A DNA stretch of 64,000 nt from Streptomyces sp. NBC_00878. GTDB taxonomy: Bacteria > Actinomycetota > Actinomycetes > Streptomycetales > Streptomycetaceae. Positions 52,421 through 60,286 of this stretch are shown here, piece after piece. The notes below the pieces were generated by a model. It had not been told where the DNA came from and ran no database searches. It saw only the letters and a list, made by a program, of their open reading frames with translations. A program made the translations under genes and the position numbers. Each line of letters starts with the position of its first letter. The first letter of the stretch is position 1. The stretch covers positions 5,828,001 to 5,892,000 of the forward strand of contig NZ_JAPEOK010000001.1 in NCBI RefSeq assembly GCF_026341515.1, in the 5' to 3' direction.

Positions 52421-52779
52421 GATGCCGCCTCCTTCGTCGAGGTGCCCGCCACCGGCTGTTCCTCCATCTGCTCCAGGACGGCATCGAGCCGATGGAAACG
52501 GTCCTCCGCCTCGCGCCGGTAACGTTCGATCCATTTCGTCATCAGGTCGAAGACCTCTGCCTCAAGGCGGCAGGGCCGCCGCTGGGCGTCCCTGCCGCGA
52601 CTGACCAGACCGGCGTCTTCCAGGACCCTGATGTGCTTGGACACGGCCTGCACGGTCACGTCGTACGGCTCGGCCAATTCATTGACCGTGGCATCCCCGG
52701 CGGCCAGCCTGGCCACGATGTCGCGCCGGGTCGGGTCGGCCAGAGCGGAGAACACCCGGGACAGCCGGTCGTCGGCCAT
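52417..52779 (-). CDS. ArsR family regulator
   Basis: 120 residues. Winged helix: RVFSALADPTRRDIVARLAAG, then VNELAEPYDVTVQAVSKHIRVL with EDAGLVSRGRDAQRRPCRLE. No metal-binding Cys pair (no CVC motif), so it probably responds to something else. ATG 52779 has GGTGGGAG upstream; the open frame to 53031 reads through an 8-bp repeat and is not genuine. It leads the operon and likely autoregulates through twin dyads upstream. Confidence 0.92.
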   Translation of the reverse strand: MADDRLSRVFSALADPTRRDIVARLAAGDATVNELAEPYDVTVQAVSKHIRVLEDAGLVSRGRDAQRRPCRLEAEVFDLMTKWIERYRREAEDRFHRLDAVLEQMEEQPVAGTSTKEAAS

Positions 52780-52794
52780 CTCCCACCTCGCATA

Positions 52795-52856
52795 TTCAAC
52801 CAATCGGTTGAATAACCCTACGGCCCATCTCGCGGCGTTGTCAACCGACTGGTTGA
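52795..52856. promoter_or_regulatory. Twin operator dyads of the ArsR operon
   Basis: TTCAACC-AATC-GGTTGAA (52795-52812) and TCAACC-GACT-GGTTGA (52841-52856), centres 45 bp apart. Both are perfect dyads with the same core, directly upstream of the arsR start. Confidence 0.8.
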
Positions 52857-52942
52857 GTAACGGTCGACGCGCCGGACGGCGACGGCTGACGCCCAGACGC
52901 ACACCCGAGCGGTCCGTTGCGCGTTGCGGGCGGCGCTGATCC

Positions 52943-53014
52943 AGTCCGGCAGCCCGGCAGCCCGGCAGCCCGGCAGCCCGGCAGCCCGGCAGTCCGGCAG
53001 CCCGGCAGGGCGGC
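52943..53014. repeat. 8-bp tandem repeat (AGCCCGGC), nine units
   Basis: Units every 8 bp from 52943 to 53014, with variants AGTCCGGC and AGGGCGGC. Not divisible by three, non-coding. Confidence 0.9.
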
Positions 53015-53297
53015 ACCGGTGCGCTGGGCAAGCATCCGGGCGAAGTCGCGGACGAGTTCGTGAGGCAACTTTCCTATATCGAAGCCGACCATTGCGCGGA
53101 GTCACGCCTCTGCCACCCGGGCACAAAGCGGCCTTCGCGGAGCCGGCCGGCACCAGAAAGATCTCGGACCACGGCCTGCCCCCGGGTCCCGGGCTCGGCG
53201 ACCACGTTGGAGTGCACCAGGACCATGTAGTCCGATCACTGGGCATCGAGCCCCAGAACTGACCGTCTGACCGGACCGCCTGTCCGGGGACCGCTTG

Positions 53298-53358
53298 TTC
53301 GGTAGGCCCTACCGAACAGGCCCTACCGAACAGGCCCTACCGAACAGGCCCTACCGGA
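53298..53358. repeat. 14-bp palindromic tandem repeat (AGGCCCTACCGAAC)
   Basis: Units at 53304, 53318, 53332 and a partial at 53346. TTCGGTAGGCCCTACCGAA (53298-53316) is a near-perfect 19-bp palindrome, so the array can fold into several alternative hairpins. It lies just past the stop of the minus-strand gene at 53364. Confidence 0.85.
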
Positions 53359-53363
53359 GGGAC

Positions 53364-54014
53364 CTAGCTGAAGATGATCATCGAGCCCTGGGCCAGGCTC
53401 CGGGTCGCCGCCGCGTGCAGGCCCAGCCATACGTGCCGTTCGCGGGCGAACGGGCTCGAATCGAAGGGAGCGGGGGCGGCCGGCTCCTCCAACTCGGTGG
53501 GGGCCACGGGAGGTTGCGGCGGGAGAGGAGGCACGGTGGGGTCGATGCCGATCGACGGGGCGACGAACTCCAGCTCGCGCAGCAGGGTCTGGGACGAGCC
53601 CAACGGGCCCCCGCCCGCGAGGAGTTCGTCGCTGGACAGCGGGTGCGGGAAGTCCACCGGCACGTACGCGCCCGCGTGGTCGTAGTGCCAGACCAGGTGC
53701 GACTGCTGGGCCGTCGTGTCGAACATCTCCAGCAACTGCTCGTAGTCGCCGCCCAGCGCGTCGACCGGCGTCACCGCGAGCCCGCACACCTGCAACAGGT
53801 ACGCGCGGCGCAGGAAGTGCAGCGCGTCGTAGTCGAAGCCCGCCACCGGCGCCACGTCGCCGGAGAGCCCCGGCATATAGGCATAGACCGGCACCGGCGG
53901 AAGTCCGGCCTCGCCCAGAACCTTGTCGTAGAGCGCGAGTTCCTCGGCGAAGGGGTTGTCGGGGGTGTGGCACAACACGTCGACGAGCGGGACCAGCCAC
54001 AGGTCACAGGCCAA
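53364..54014 (-). CDS. Conserved Streptomyces hypothetical protein
   Basis: 216 residues, no recognised family. The sequence is soluble: CDLWLVPLVDVLCHTPDNPFAEELALYDKVL in pieces, YAYMPGLSGD, GFDYDALHFLRRAYLLQVCGL, QQSHLVWHYDHAGAYVPVDFP, a Pro-rich linker (PPLPPQPPVAP) and a conserved end RERHVWLGLHAAATRSL. TTG 54014 is used because AGGAG lies eight bases upstream. Upstream is the GntR gene on the same strand, 128 bp away. Confidence 0.72.
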   Translation of the reverse strand: MACDLWLVPLVDVLCHTPDNPFAEELALYDKVLGEAGLPPVPVYAYMPGLSGDVAPVAGFDYDALHFLRRAYLLQVCGLAVTPVDALGGDYEQLLEMFDTTAQQSHLVWHYDHAGAYVPVDFPHPLSSDELLAGGGPLGSSQTLLRELEFVAPSIGIDPTVPPLPPQPPVAPTELEEPAAPAPFDSSPFARERHVWLGLHAAATRSLAQGSMIIFS

Positions 54015-54141
54015 CTGAGAGCTCCTCGCGTAGCACGGTGGTCAAGAAAGGGTAGTGGGTGCAAGCGCGGTCGGTCCCCGCCGTGCACGTCGGATACCCC
54101 ACACCCGCCGCCCCCACCCCCCGATGCCCGGTGGCCCGGCG

Positions 54142-54933
54142 CTATTCGGCCGCCGGCCCTCCGCTCACCGGCCCTTCGCTGGTCAGCCCTTCGGCCACCA
54201 GCCCTTCCGCCGCAAGCCCCTCGATCAGCGCCAGCGAGTGCGCGTCGTACGCCGTCACGATCGCGTGTGCGGTCGGGGCGTCGCGTTGGGTGAGGGCGTC
54301 CACGAGGGCCGTGTGCTCGGCCCACAGGTGGCCGCGCAGGTCATCGGCCAGGCGCAGGTGCTGGACCGCGCACACCCAGGACTGGACGCGCAGCCGGTGC
54401 AGGAAGTCGGCGAGATAGGGGTTGCCGAACAGTCCGCTGAGCTCGCGCCAGAAGCGCAGGTCGTAGCCGATGAGGATGTTGAGGTCACCGGCGGCGGCCG
54501 CCCGCTGGGCCTCCTCGCCGCGGCGGCGCACCCCGGCGAGCGCGGCGCCGGTGCGCGGGTCGTCGATGCGGGTGGCGAGCGCGGCGCGGGCGCCCCGGGT
54601 GGTGGTGGCCTTCCCGTCGAGCAGGCCCCGGAAGATGCTGTCCGTGACCAGGCTGCGGGCCTCGATCATGCCCCGGTAGTCGTTCAGCGAGTACTCGTGG
54701 ACGCGGAAGCCGCGGTGCTGGTCCGCGTCCAGCAGGCCCTGGGCCGACAGGTCGACGAGGGCCTCACGGACGGGGGTCGCGGAGACGCCGTACTGCTCGG
54801 CGATCTCCTTGACCGTGAACTCCTGGCCCGGCTTGAGCCGTCCGGCGAGCACCTCGTCGCGGAGCGCGTCCGCGATCTGCTGCCGCAGGGTGCTGCGGGT
54901 GACGGCGCCATTGCTGCTGCCGGTGCCGGGCAT
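54142..54933 (-). CDS. GntR family regulator, FadR/FCD subgroup
   Basis: 263 residues. wHTH: TLRQQIADALRDEVLAGRLKPG, FTVKEIAEQYGVSATPVREALVDLSAQGLL. The FCD ligand domain is helical and keeps metal-type residues (DLRFWRELSGLFGNPYL, HLWAEHTALVDALTQRDAPTA with His). Relatives sense carboxylic acids. A start at 54972 is possible; ATG 54933 has GGAGGGAG well placed. The C-terminus has a repeat-derived tail (AAEGLVAEGLTSEGPVSGGP). It may govern the class III aminotransferase just upstream on the same strand. Confidence 0.88.
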   Translation of the reverse strand: MPGTGSSNGAVTRSTLRQQIADALRDEVLAGRLKPGQEFTVKEIAEQYGVSATPVREALVDLSAQGLLDADQHRGFRVHEYSLNDYRGMIEARSLVTDSIFRGLLDGKATTTRGARAALATRIDDPRTGAALAGVRRRGEEAQRAAAAGDLNILIGYDLRFWRELSGLFGNPYLADFLHRLRVQSWVCAVQHLRLADDLRGHLWAEHTALVDALTQRDAPTAHAIVTAYDAHSLALIEGLAAEGLVAEGLTSEGPVSGGPAAE

Positions 54934-55092
54934 CGTCCGGGTCTCCCTCCGATCGGGTAAGTACTCGCTCATGTCTACGAGCCAGTCACCTTACGCGTTC
55001 GGGGTTCGGCCATCCGGATTGCACCGACCCTCCACGGCACCGCACCGATCCTGCGCCGCACCCCACCGAATTCTCCGCCGCACCGCACCCCA

Positions 55093-55252
55093 CCGCACCG
55101 ATCCGGCACCGCACCGATCCGGCACCGCACCGATCCGGCACCGCACCGATCCTGCGCCGCACCGATCCTGCGCCGCACCGATCCTGCGCCGCACCGATCC
55201 TGCGCCGCACCGATCCTGCGCCGCACCGATCCTGCGCCGCACCGATCCTGCG
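55093..55252. repeat. 16-bp tandem repeat, ten units
   Basis: CCGCACCGATCCGGCA three times, then CCGCACCGATCCTGCG seven times, exactly every 16 bp. It lies in the 385-bp interval between the aminotransferase stop and gntR (54934-55318), followed by CATCTC four times near 55290. Otherwise that interval is empty. Confidence 0.95.
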
Positions 55253-55318
55253 CCGCACCGCGCCGAATCCTCCGCGTCTCCCCGCTACGCCATCTCCATC
55301 TCCATCTCCATCTCGCCG

Positions 55319-56674
55319 CTACACCGTGTGCTCGTCCGCCACGGAGAGCGCCTCGTCGAGCGCCGCCAGGCCCTCCTTGGCCTCCGCCTCCGTGATGTTG
55401 CACGGGGGAACGACATGGGTGCGGTTCATGTTGATGAAGGGCCACAGACCGTGCGCCTTCGCCGCGGCACCGAACGCCGCCATGGGCGCGTTCGCGGCGC
55501 CGGACGCGTTGTACGGCACCAGCGGCTCGCGCGTCTCCCTGTCCCGTACGAGTTCCAGGGCCCAGAAGACACCCGTGCCGCGGACGTCGCCGACGCTCGG
55601 GTGGCGTTCGGCCAGCTCGCGCAGCCCGGGACCGAGCACGGCCTCGCCGGTCCGGGTGGCCTGGCCGAGGATGTCCTCCTCCTCCATCACGTTGAGGGTC
55701 GCGACGGCGGCGGCGCAGGCGAGCGGGTGCCCGGAGTAGGTGAGCCCGCCGGGGTACGGGCGCTTCGCGAACGTCTCGGCGATGGCCGGCGAGATCGCGA
55801 CACCGCCCAGCGGTACGTACCCGGAGTTCACGCCCTTCGCGAACGTCATCAGGTCCGGCACGACCCCGTAGTGGTCGGCGGCGAACCAGTGCCCGGTCCG
55901 GCCGAAGCCCGCCATGACCTCGTCCAGGACGAAGACGATCCCGTACTCGTCGCAGAGGGCGCGGACGCCCTCCAGGTATCCCGGCGGCGGCATCATGATC
56001 CCCGCCGTTCCCGGAATCGTCTCCAGGATGATCGCCGCGATGGTGGCGGGGCCCTCGAAGACGATCGTGTCCTCCAGGTGCTGGAGCGCGCGCTCGCACT
56101 CCTGCTCCTCGGTCTCCGCGTGGAAGGGCGAGCGGTACAGGAACGGCGCCCAGAAGTGCACGACCCCGGCCGCCCCGCTGTCGTTCGGCCAGCGGCGCGG
56201 GTCACCCGTGAGGTTGATCGCGGCGGCGGTCGCCCCGTGGTACGAGCGGTAGGCGGAGAGCACCTTCGGGCGGCCGGTGTGCAGCTTGGCCATGCGCGTG
56301 GCGTTCTCGACGGCCTCGGCGCCCCCGTTGGTGAAGAAGATCTTGTCCAGATCTCCCGGTGTCCGCTCGGCGATCAGCCGCGCCGCCTCCGACCGGGCCT
56401 CGACGGCGAAGGCCGGCGCGAACGTCGTCATCGTCGCGGCCTGCTCCTGGATCGCGGCGACGACCTTCGGGTGCTGGTAGCCGATGTTCGTGAAGACGAG
56501 CCCACTGGTGAAGTCCAGATACCGCCTGCCGTCGTAGTCCCAGAAGTACGACCCCTCCGCACCGGCGACGGCGAGCGGGTCGATGAGCTCCTGCGCTGAC
56601 CAGGAGTGGAACACATGCGCACGGTCCGCGGCTTTCACGGCGGCGCCGGCCTGGGGATGGGGCTGAGGGGTCAT
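55319..56674 (-). CDS. Class III PLP-dependent aminotransferase
   Basis: 451 residues, omega-aminotransferase type. Seen: YFWDYDGRRYLDFTSGLVFTNIGYQHP in pieces, FTNGGAEAVENATRMAKLHTG, YRSYHGATAAAINLTGDPRRW, VLDEVMAGFGRTGHWFA and the PLP-lysine region LMTFAKGVNSGYVPLGG. Members use beta-alanine, taurine, GABA or other amines with pyruvate; the substrate is not decidable here. ATG 56674 is chosen for family length although its ribosome site is poor. The neighbouring GntR-FCD regulator and divergent DJ-1/MarR operon suggest inducible amine catabolism. Confidence 0.92.
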   Translation of the reverse strand: MTPQPHPQAGAAVKAADRAHVFHSWSAQELIDPLAVAGAEGSYFWDYDGRRYLDFTSGLVFTNIGYQHPKVVAAIQEQAATMTTFAPAFAVEARSEAARLIAERTPGDLDKIFFTNGGAEAVENATRMAKLHTGRPKVLSAYRSYHGATAAAINLTGDPRRWPNDSGAAGVVHFWAPFLYRSPFHAETEEQECERALQHLEDTIVFEGPATIAAIILETIPGTAGIMMPPPGYLEGVRALCDEYGIVFVLDEVMAGFGRTGHWFAADHYGVVPDLMTFAKGVNSGYVPLGGVAISPAIAETFAKRPYPGGLTYSGHPLACAAAVATLNVMEEEDILGQATRTGEAVLGPGLRELAERHPSVGDVRGTGVFWALELVRDRETREPLVPYNASGAANAPMAAFGAAAKAHGLWPFINMNRTHVVPPCNITEAEAKEGLAALDEALSVADEHTV

Positions 56675-56740
56675 GCGCCGAGGGTAAGCGGCCGGGGCGG
56701 AGGCGCGACATCGGCGTCCTGTCTGCGCTCCGACCGGGAA

Positions 56741-56796
56741 CGCGACAGGTTGTCGCGTGTGAATTGATTGACAGCATCCTGTCGTAATGACAGCAT
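56741..56796. promoter_or_regulatory. Operator-like dyads in aminotransferase/DJ-1 divergent promoter
   Basis: Perfect dyad CGCGACA-GGT-TGTCGCG (56741-56757); GACAG-CATC-CTGTC (56770-56783); TGACAGCAT directly repeated at 56769 and 56788. TTGACA at 56768 may also be a -35 element for the plus-strand operon. Confidence 0.65.
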
Positions 56797-56856
56797 GCTT
56801 ACATAAGTACACGCAGGGGGCCGGACCGAGCGGCACGACCGAGAGGGAGTCCAGTC

Positions 56857-57504
56857 ATGAGCAGCGACCGCAAGCCCGTACACCTCGCCGTCTACGACAC
56901 GCTCGCTGACTGGGAGACCGGTCACACGACCGCGTACCTGGCCCGCGGCGGCTACGAGATCCGGACGGTCGGGGCGTCCGGCGACCCCGTGAAGTCCGTG
57001 AAGTCCGTCGGTGGGCTGCGGATCCAGCCCGACCTCGCGCTCGACGAGCTACGGCCCGAGGACAGCGCGCTGCTGATCCTGCCGGGCGCCGACCTGTGGG
57101 CTGTGACATCAGCTGCTACCGCGGCGGGGAGCGACGACCTCGCCCCCTTCGCCCGCAAGGCGCGCGAGTTCCTGGACGCCGACGTACCCGTCGCCGCGAT
57201 CTGCGGGGCCACGGCCGGGCTCGCCCGCGAAGGCCTGCTCGACGACCGGGCCCACACCAGCGCCGTCTCCTTCTACCTCGCGGACACGGGATACAAGGGC
57301 GGCGAGCACTACGTCGACACCGACGCCGTCACGGACGCGGACGGCAAGCTGATCACCGCGGGGCCCACCGAGCCCGTCGCGTTCGCGCGGGAGGTGTTCG
57401 GACTGCTCGGGGTGTACGAGGGAGAGGTGCTCGACGCCTGGTACCGGCTGTTCCACGACTCGGACGCGGAGGCGTACGCGGTACTTGAGGCGGCCGGGCA
57501 GTGA
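56857..57504 (+). CDS. DJ-1/PfpI family protein
   Basis: 215 residues, class I glutamine-amidotransferase-like fold. LAVYDTLADWETGHTTAYL begins it; LLILPGADLW and the nucleophile elbow VAAICGATAGLAREGLLD with Cys are typical of YdeA/PfpI-like proteins. Possible roles are stress protection, glyoxalase or deglycase-type chemistry; none is provable here. KSVKSV reflects a small in-frame repeat. Coupled by a 4-bp overlap to the MarR gene. Confidence 0.88.
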   Translation: MSSDRKPVHLAVYDTLADWETGHTTAYLARGGYEIRTVGASGDPVKSVKSVGGLRIQPDLALDELRPEDSALLILPGADLWAVTSAATAAGSDDLAPFARKAREFLDADVPVAAICGATAGLAREGLLDDRAHTSAVSFYLADTGYKGGEHYVDTDAVTDADGKLITAGPTEPVAFAREVFGLLGVYEGEVLDAWYRLFHDSDAEAYAVLEAAGQ

Positions 57505-58052
57505 CTGAGGTGGGCGAGGTGGGCGAGGTGGGTGAAGTGGGCCGAGCGCGGCAGGACCTGTTCAGCCGGACCGCCCTCGGCATCTTCCGGCTGAACGGCC
57601 AATTCCTGGGCGTGGCCGAGGAGTTGGCCCGCCCCGCCGGACTCACCGCCGCCTGGTGGCAGGTGCTCGGGGCCGTACTGAAGGAGCCGCTGCCCGTCTC
57701 CGGGATCGCCCGCGTCATGGGCATCACCCGGCAGAGCGTGCAGCGGATCGCCGATCTGCTGGTCGACCGGGGGCTCGCGGAGTACGTACCCAACCCCGCC
57801 CACCGCCGCGCCAAGCTCCTGAGGCCGACGGAGGAGGGCCTCGCGGCCGTCCAGCGGATCACCCCCGGCCACGCGACCTTCGCGGACCGCCTCACGGAAG
57901 CCCTCGGAGAGGCCGAACTGGCCGAGACCGTACGAGTGTTGGAGCGGTTGATCGGCGTCATGGAGACGGTCACGGAAACAAACGCGCAAACCAGTGCGGG
58001 GGCGAGCGCGCGAATGGTGACAGAAACGGCATCCGCTGTTACGGAACCGTAG
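57501..58052 (+). CDS. MarR family regulator
   Basis: 183 residues. Begins with EVG repeated four times (9-bp GAGGTGGGC repeat, 57507-57542). wHTH: LTAAWWQVLGAVLKEPLPVSGIARVMGITRQSVQRIADLLVDRGL in pieces, with wing NPAHRRAKLLRPTEEG. Probably regulates its own operon through the dyads at 56741-56796. The C-terminal TETNAQTSAGASARMVTE extension is atypical. Confidence 0.9.
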   Translation: MTEVGEVGEVGEVGRARQDLFSRTALGIFRLNGQFLGVAEELARPAGLTAAWWQVLGAVLKEPLPVSGIARVMGITRQSVQRIADLLVDRGLAEYVPNPAHRRAKLLRPTEEGLAAVQRITPGHATFADRLTEALGEAELAETVRVLERLIGVMETVTETNAQTSAGASARMVTETASAVTEP

Positions 58053-58130
58053 ACACCGCCCGACCACCTCCCCGTACGGCCGCACTATCCTCGGGCTGTC
58101 GCACACGCACGGGGGGAGGGCGGCGTACCC

Positions 58131-60203
58131 ATGGAGAAGCTCGGGCCCGCCGATCCGCAAAGGATCGGCGCGTACAGACTGCTGGCGCGGCTCGGTGCCG
58201 GCGGCATGGGCCAGGTGTTTCTGGCGCGATCCGACCGGGGGCGGACGGTCGCGGTCAAGCTCGTACGCCAGGAGCTCGCCGAGCAGGAGGAGTTCCGCGC
58301 GCGCTTCCGCCAGGAGGTGCTGGCGGCCCGGCGGGTGGGCGGGTACTGGACGGCACCGGTCCTCGACGCGGACACGGAGGCGGCGATCCCCTGGGTCGCC
58401 ACGGGATATGTGGCCGGGCCCAGCCTCCAGGCCGTCGTCGGGCACGACCACGGCGCGCTCCCGGAGCGTTCCGTACGGATCCTCGCGGCGGGCCTCGCGC
58501 ACGCGTTGAAGGACATCCACGCGGCAGAGTTGATCCACCGCGACCTCAAGCCGTCGAACGTCCTCGTCACGATCGACGGCCCGCGCGTCATCGACTTCGG
58601 TATCGCGCGCGCCCTGGAGACGGTGACCGACGGCGGACTCACGCGTACCGGCGCGCTCGTCGGCTCGCCCGGTTTCATGGCCCCCGAGCAGGTCCGCGGC
58701 GACCGCATCACGCCCGCGTGCGACGTCTTCTGCCTGGGCTCGGTCCTGTCGTACGCGGCCACGGGCGACCTGCCGTTCGGTACGGCCAACAGCGGGGTGC
58801 ACGCCCTGATGTTCCGCATCGCCCAGGAGGAGCCGGACCTGGAGGGCGTGCCGGAGGGCATCGCCGACCTCGTCCGGCAGTGCCTGCGCAAGGATCCGGC
58901 GGCCCGGCCGAGCCTCGACGACATCCTGGAGAGGACGGGAGCCGAGGACACCGTCGCGGACGGCCGCAGCCGTGATCCCTGGCTGCCGGGGATGCTGGTG
59001 GCCCAACTGGGCCGCCACGCGGTGCAGTTGCTGGACACGGAGGATCCGGAGGTTCCGGAACCTTCTGAGGAGGAGGGGCTGATCCCGGCCCGTCCGGCGT
59101 TTGAGGACGAGGCCGTTCAGGCCGACAGCGTGGGTCCGGGGGCGGCAGCCCCCAGGGACGGGAAGGGCAAGGGCGGCCGGGGCGAGAAACCACCGGTCCC
59201 CCCACCCGCCGCACCCATCCCCACGCGGCCCCCCACACCCGCCCCCGCCCCCGAGGCCTCTCCCGAACACGCGCCCACCCCCGACGGCTCCTCCCCACCC
59301 AGGCCGGGCACCCCGCCCGCCGCCGCCCCCTTCGACCACCTCCCCACCGTGACCACGGGCCATCCCGGAACACCCCCACCGACCACTGCCCCGCCGGGAG
59401 GCCCACCCCCCGTCCACCCGGCCTACGGCTATCCCCAGCAGCACCCCCAGCCCGCCGGCTACGGCTACCCGCAGCAGCAGCAGCAGCCGCCGTACCAGCA
59501 CCAGCAGCAGCCCGGCGCCTGGCCGGGAGCCCCCGGCGGATACGCACTCCCTCCCGGTTCGACCCCGCCCTACGGCCCAACACCCCCGTACGGCCCAGGA
59601 GTCGCCCCGCATCCCGAGCCGCCGCAGCGGAGCGGCCGCTCCACCGCCGTCCTGATCGTCGTCGCGCTGGTCGTCGCGCTCGCCGCGGGCGCGTCCGTGT
59701 TCGCGCTGATGAAGGGCGACGGAAGCGACCGCGCGGGCGGCGACCCCCGTACGTCCCCGACGCCGAGCGCGCCGCCGACTCCGGGCCCCACCACCGAGGA
59801 TCCCTCCTCGCAGCCGCCGTCCACGCCCGAGGAGACACCGACGGACGGCGTGATCCCCGTCGGGTACCTCGGCACATGGACCGCGTCCATCGACAACGAC
59901 ACGGGCCACAACACCCGTGAACTCACCATCCAGCAGGGCGAGGTGGGCGACACGGTCCTCTCGCTCACGGCGGACGGCCCGGCGGGCAGCGGTACGTACC
60001 ACTGTGTGTTCGGGGCGGTGCTCTCCGAGAAGCCGAGCGCCGGCGGTCCCCTCCGGATCGGCCCGTCCGAGGTCACCGTCGGCGAGCCGGCCACGTCCTG
60101 CAGCCCGGGCTCGGCAACGGAGTTGACCGTTCTCCCGGACGGCCGCCTGCGCCGGGTGAACACGAGCAACGGCGACGAACTGACGTACACGAAGCAGAGC
60201 TGA
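58131..60203 (+). CDS. Membrane Ser/Thr protein kinase with exonised repeat in its linker
   Basis: 690 residues. Kinase (about 12-275): [53 protein letters not shown]. Juxtamembrane linker of about 220 residues: residues 320-354 ([10 protein letters not shown] onward) are a translated family B intergenic repeat, followed by Pro-rich and Tyr/Gln/Pro-rich YGYPQQ repeats. One helix at about 503-527 ([20 protein letters not shown]). The outer domain [14 protein letters not shown] to RLRRVN has two cysteines and resembles the second outer domain of the kinase at 47211. ATG 58131 opens the family-type [18 protein letters not shown]. Confidence 0.92.
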   Translation: MEKLGPADPQRIGAYRLLARLGAGGMGQVFLARSDRGRTVAVKLVRQELAEQEEFRARFRQEVLAARRVGGYWTAPVLDADTEAAIPWVATGYVAGPSLQAVVGHDHGALPERSVRILAAGLAHALKDIHAAELIHRDLKPSNVLVTIDGPRVIDFGIARALETVTDGGLTRTGALVGSPGFMAPEQVRGDRITPACDVFCLGSVLSYAATGDLPFGTANSGVHALMFRIAQEEPDLEGVPEGIADLVRQCLRKDPAARPSLDDILERTGAEDTVADGRSRDPWLPGMLVAQLGRHAVQLLDTEDPEVPEPSEEEGLIPARPAFEDEAVQADSVGPGAAAPRDGKGKGGRGEKPPVPPPAAPIPTRPPTPAPAPEASPEHAPTPDGSSPPRPGTPPAAAPFDHLPTVTTGHPGTPPPTTAPPGGPPPVHPAYGYPQQHPQPAGYGYPQQQQQPPYQHQQQPGAWPGAPGGYALPPGSTPPYGPTPPYGPGVAPHPEPPQRSGRSTAVLIVVALVVALAAGASVFALMKGDGSDRAGGDPRTSPTPSAPPTPGPTTEDPSSQPPSTPEETPTDGVIPVGYLGTWTASIDNDTGHNTRELTIQQGEVGDTVLSLTADGPAGSGTYHCVFGAVLSEKPSAGGPLRIGPSEVTVGEPATSCSPGSATELTVLPDGRLRRVNTSNGDELTYTKQS
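59089..59190 (+). repeat. Family B repeat read in frame inside kinase gene
   Basis: CCGTCCGGCGTTTGAGGACG, then the GGGGGC/GCCCCC hairpin and the G-rich tail, matching 23655-23770 and 61836-61930. Here it encodes [10 protein letters not shown] to RGEK without a stop. Confidence 0.85.
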
Positions 60204-60286
60204 GCCACGGGCGTATGGGCGGGGTGGGGGAGGGGGTGCCGACAGGGACCCTTGTGTGGGCCGGACACGCGCACAACCATGGATCC

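Larger units (their letters stand above)
52857..53363. other. Gene-free repeat-rich interval
   Basis: About 500 bp without a convincing gene. It holds a nine-unit 8-bp repeat (52943-53014) and a 14-bp palindromic repeat (53298-53358). Minus-strand frames beginning with MVGFDIGKLPHELVRDFARM and MVLVHSNVVAEPGTRGQAVV are short, break off and match nothing I know. Confidence 0.5.

Noticed and set aside
52841..53260. Possible small minus-strand proteins (MVGFDIGKLPHELVRDF; MVLVHSNVVAEPG)
   Set aside because: Both run into repeat sequence or stop early, show no recognised family and lack good starts; they may be gene debris but cannot be supported.
55093..55252. CRISPR array
   Set aside because: Units are 16 bp with no spacers and no cas genes are nearby; it is a simple tandem repeat.
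54986..55258. Minus-strand ORFs with RRRIGAAQDRCGAGSV repeats
   Set aside because: Produced by the 16-bp tandem array, whose period is not a multiple of three; all three frames stay open by composition only.
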